From JBQCEE01 sp051960575 (lineage in GTDB: Bacteria; Actinomycetota; Actinomycetes; Mycobacteriales; Jatrophihabitantaceae), in contig NZ_JBQCEE010000333.1 in assembly GCF_051960575.1 (NCBI RefSeq), positions 1-16,912 of the forward strand: a DNA stretch of 16,912 nt, written 5' to 3'. The notes beneath the pieces are model-generated. The model saw nothing but the letters and a program-made list of their open reading frames with translations. It was not told the origin of the DNA and ran no database searches. The stretch's first letter is position 1; every line of letters starts with the position of its first letter. This document shows, in pieces, positions 15,097 to 16,912 of this stretch. Both the position numbers and the translations under genes were made by a program.

Positions 15097-15727
15097 GCTG
15101 CGACCCTACGGCCGCCGGGGGCTCGCCGGGCTGCTGCTGCGCGGCCTCGTCGAGCGGCACCATGAACGTCGTGATGCGCATGCGGCGGGCGTCCGGCGGA
15201 CGCTCGCCGAGGTCGCGCTCGCGGTAGCGCTCGGCCGCCTGCCGCAACACCGCGTCGATCGCCCGCGCCTCGTCCGGACGCAACCAGTAGGTGCCGTTGG
15301 TGATGCCGCCGAAGCCCCGCCACTGCGGTGCCTCCGGCCGCTGCTGACGGCGCCGCGACCACGCCTCCAGGTCGGCCGCCAAGCGTCCGAGCATCGTCGC
15401 GGTGAGCGCGTTGCCGGCGGCCTGGGCGAGGGTCGAGGCGCTCGAGTCGACGGTGAGCTCGGTGCCTGCCGCGCGCCAGGGACGCTCACGCCCGTCGCCG
15501 GTCGGTTCGGCCCGGACGACGATGCCGGCCCGCTCAAGACTGCGCAGGTGGTAGCTCATCGCGCTCGGACTGAGCCCCGCGACGGCCGCACATTCGGTGG
15601 CGGTCAGCTCCCGGCCCGCGTACAGCTCCTCGATCACGGCGAGCCGGGCGGGATGCGCGAGCGCCCGGATGGCGGCCGGATCCGTGAGGCGTACCGGGCC
15701 GCCTGCGGCCTCGGCGTCTGGAGTCAC
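15080..15727 (-). CDS. ArsR-like winged-helix transcriptional regulator
   Basis: A protein of 215 aa with an N-terminal winged helix-turn-helix (about 14-88). IRALAHPARLAVIEELY is the typical first helix of the ArsR/HTH_20 group, TATECAAVAGLSPSAMSYHLRSLERAGIV is the HTH with its recognition helix, and the wing is at about 69-87. The C-terminal part (about 95-200) is helical and has no metal-binding cysteine motif, so a metal sensor is unlikely. It ends in a Gln/Pro-rich tail that overlaps the M3 gene. The start is the GTG at 15727 with TAGGTT 6 nt upstream. It is divergent from the MFS exporter gene, 49 bp away. By analogy with other such pairs it may repress both the exporter and its own operon. 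The ligand is unknown. Confidence 0.88.
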   Translation of the reverse strand: MTPDAEAAGGPVRLTDPAAIRALAHPARLAVIEELYAGRELTATECAAVAGLSPSAMSYHLRSLERAGIVVRAEPTGDGRERPWRAAGTELTVDSSASTLAQAAGNALTATMLGRLAADLEAWSRRRQQRPEAPQWRGFGGITNGTYWLRPDEARAIDAVLRQAAERYRERDLGERPPDARRMRITTFMVPLDEAAQQQPGEPPAAVGSQHDDPA

Positions 15728-15739
15728 GCCATCAACCTA
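15725..15739 (-). promoter_or_regulatory. Candidate leaderless promoter of the regulator
   Basis: TAGGTT (15739-15734, minus strand), then GATGGC, then the GTG start. The 6-nt spacing fits a transcript starting at the start codon. No clear -35 was identified, and the upstream region overlaps the MFS promoter, so the two would compete. Confidence 0.42.
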
Positions 15740-15740
15740 C

Positions 15741-15779
15741 TTGCTCCGTCGCGCTCTGAAGCACTACTTTCGAAACATG
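15741..15779 (+). promoter_or_regulatory. Candidate leaderless promoter and operator of the MFS gene
   Basis: A -35-like TTGCTC (15741-15746), an 18-nt spacer, the -10-like TACTTT (15765-15770), then CGAAAC and ATG at 15777. There is no Shine-Dalgarno sequence, so a leaderless mRNA is likely. The 8-bp palindrome TTTCGAAA (15768-15775) covers the end of the -10 box and the start site, a natural place for repressor binding. Confidence 0.5.
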
Positions 15780-16912
15780 TCTTTCAGATTGCTGCCCCGC
15801 GACGTCCGCATCATCGCGCTGGCACGGTCGGTGTCGTGGTTGGGCGACGAGCTCGCGGTCACCGCCCTGCTGCTGCGGTTCCAGCACGAAGGGCGGCCTG
15901 CGACCGCCGTCGCGGCGCTGCTCGTGGCGAATCTGCTGCCGGTGGTGGTACTCGCCGCGCCGGCCGGGCGGCTGCTCGACCGCCGCGAGAACCGCACCCT
16001 GCTCGTCGGGTCGACGCTCGCCCAGGCGGTGACCTGTCTCGGCCTGGCCGCGGCCGACGGGCTGCCGGCGGTGCTGGCGCTGGTCGCCCTGCTCGGCGCG
16101 GGGCAGGCGGTGACCGGCGGCGCCTGGCAGGCCCTGCTGCCCACCGCCGCGTCGCGCGAGCAGCTGCCCGCGGCGGCCGGGCTGGTGCAGGCGGGTGTGA
16201 CGACGGCCGGCATCGCCGCTCCCCCGCTGGCCGGGCTGCTGGTCGGCGCCGCGGGCACCGGCCTGCCGCTGCTCGTCGACGCCGCGAGCTTCGTCGCGGT
16301 CGCCGGGCTCGCGCTGCTGCTGCGGACGCGGCGGGCTGGCGCGTGCGGGGCCGGCGCCGACCGCACCGGCGCGGTGGCGATCGTGCGCGCCGACGCCCTG
16401 CTGGCGACGCTGTTCGTCCTGCTCGGCAGCTTCGTGCTGCTGTCGGCGATGGTGAACGTCGCCGACGTCTACCTCGTGCGCGAGGTGCTGCACGCGTCGA
16501 CCGTCGCCTACGGCGTCGCCGGGTCGGCCTTCGCGATCGGGATGCTGCTCGGGGCGCTCGCGGCCGGGCGCGCCCGTGGCGACGCGCTGCTCGCCCGGCT
16601 CGCCGTCGTCGGCACCACCGTGCTCGCGGCCGGCCTCGTGACGAGCGGGCTCGCGCCCTCGGTGCCGTGGCTCGTGGCGACCGGCGCGGTGATCGGCGTC
16701 GGCAACGGGGTGCTCAACGTCGCCGTCGCCGCGCTGGTGATGGGACACGCCCCCGCCGACCAGCGTGGGCGGGTCGGCGCCCTGCTCGCCGGCCTCACCT
16801 CGGGCACCGCGCTCACCGCCTTCGCCGTCGGCGGACTGCTCACCAGCGCCCTCGGGCCCCGCGGCACCTTCCTGCTCGCCGGCGCGCTCGGTCTGCTCGT
16901 CCCGCTCGCCCT
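15777..16912 (+). CDS. MFS transporter, EntS/MFS_3-like exporter, 3' end cut off
   Basis: The frame is open from the ATG at 15777 to the window edge and codes for 378 residues without a stop. It begins MSFRLLPRDVRIIALARS and has many hydrophobic helices. The major-facilitator motif A appears after helix 2 as GRLLDRRENR (64-73), and a long hydrophilic link at about 183-200 separates the two halves. The second half contains VNVADVYLVREVLHAS (226-241), typical of MFS_3-type permeases related to the enterobactin exporter EntS. Members have about 400-420 residues, so perhaps 25-45 residues are missing. Substrates are not predictable; drug or siderophore export is likely by family. It is divergent from the ArsR-like regulator, which probably controls it. 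Confidence 0.9.
   Translation, partial: MSFRLLPRDVRIIALARSVSWLGDELAVTALLLRFQHEGRPATAVAALLVANLLPVVVLAAPAGRLLDRRENRTLLVGSTLAQAVTCLGLAAADGLPAVLALVALLGAGQAVTGGAWQALLPTAASREQLPAAAGLVQAGVTTAGIAAPPLAGLLVGAAGTGLPLLVDAASFVAVAGLALLLRTRRAGACGAGADRTGAVAIVRADALLATLFVLLGSFVLLSAMVNVADVYLVREVLHASTVAYGVAGSAFAIGMLLGALAAGRARGDALLARLAVVGTTVLAAGLVTSGLAPSVPWLVATGAVIGVGNGVLNVAVAALVMGHAPADQRGRVGALLAGLTSGTALTAFAVGGLLTSALGPRGTFLLAGALGLLVPLA

Noticed and set aside
15732..16748. A long minus-strand frame opposite the MFS gene.
   Set aside because: It is rich in Gln, Arg, Asp and Gly with no domain, while the plus-strand frame gives a clear MFS protein that is open to the window edge.

Overview
The window is chromosomal DNA from a high-GC Gram-positive bacterium of the phylum Actinomycetota. 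The evidence is the uniformly GC-rich third codon positions, the frequent GTG starts, and the gene order valS-folC-DUF4233-ndk-mreB-mreC-mreD-pbp2-rodA. I know this order from sporulating actinomycetes such as Streptomyces; mycobacteria keep only the valS-folC-DUF4233-ndk part. I cannot assign a genus from the sequence. The presence of the mre genes suggests an organism with lateral-wall or spore-wall synthesis of the MreB/RodA type.

Layout, left to right. Positions 1-198 are non-coding: two 48-bp copies of a palindromic element and an 18-bp tandem duplication, lying just past the end of the rodA transcript. Positions 199-6092, minus strand, are the cell-shape operon mreB-mreC-mreD-pbp2-rodA. 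It is tightly packed (4-nt gap, 28-nt gap, 17-nt overlap, 4-nt overlap). MreB filaments and the MreC/MreD membrane proteins position the RodA glycosyltransferase and its transpeptidase partner PBP2. Positions 6204-8514, minus strand, hold ndk, a DUF4233 membrane protein and folC. Positions 8609-11173, minus strand, hold valS. A 20-bp inverted repeat lies between valS and folC.

A plus-strand GNAT acetyltransferase gene (11230-12018) diverges from valS. It converges on a second minus-strand operon (12029-15727): ArsR-like regulator, M3 oligopeptidase and a multi-span membrane protein. The regulator diverges from an MFS exporter gene that runs off the right edge (15777-16912). This is the usual layout of a regulator with a divergent efflux gene.

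Most of the window is conserved core genome. I found no phage, IS, CRISPR, tRNA, rRNA or defence system, and no clear new system. The points most worth following are regulatory: four promoter-proximal genes (valS, folC, the regulator and the MFS gene) share the spacing TANNNT-N6-(A/G)TG expected of leaderless mRNAs; a two-tier hairpin would mask the ndk ribosome binding site; and palindromic repeats sit at the ends of transcription units.
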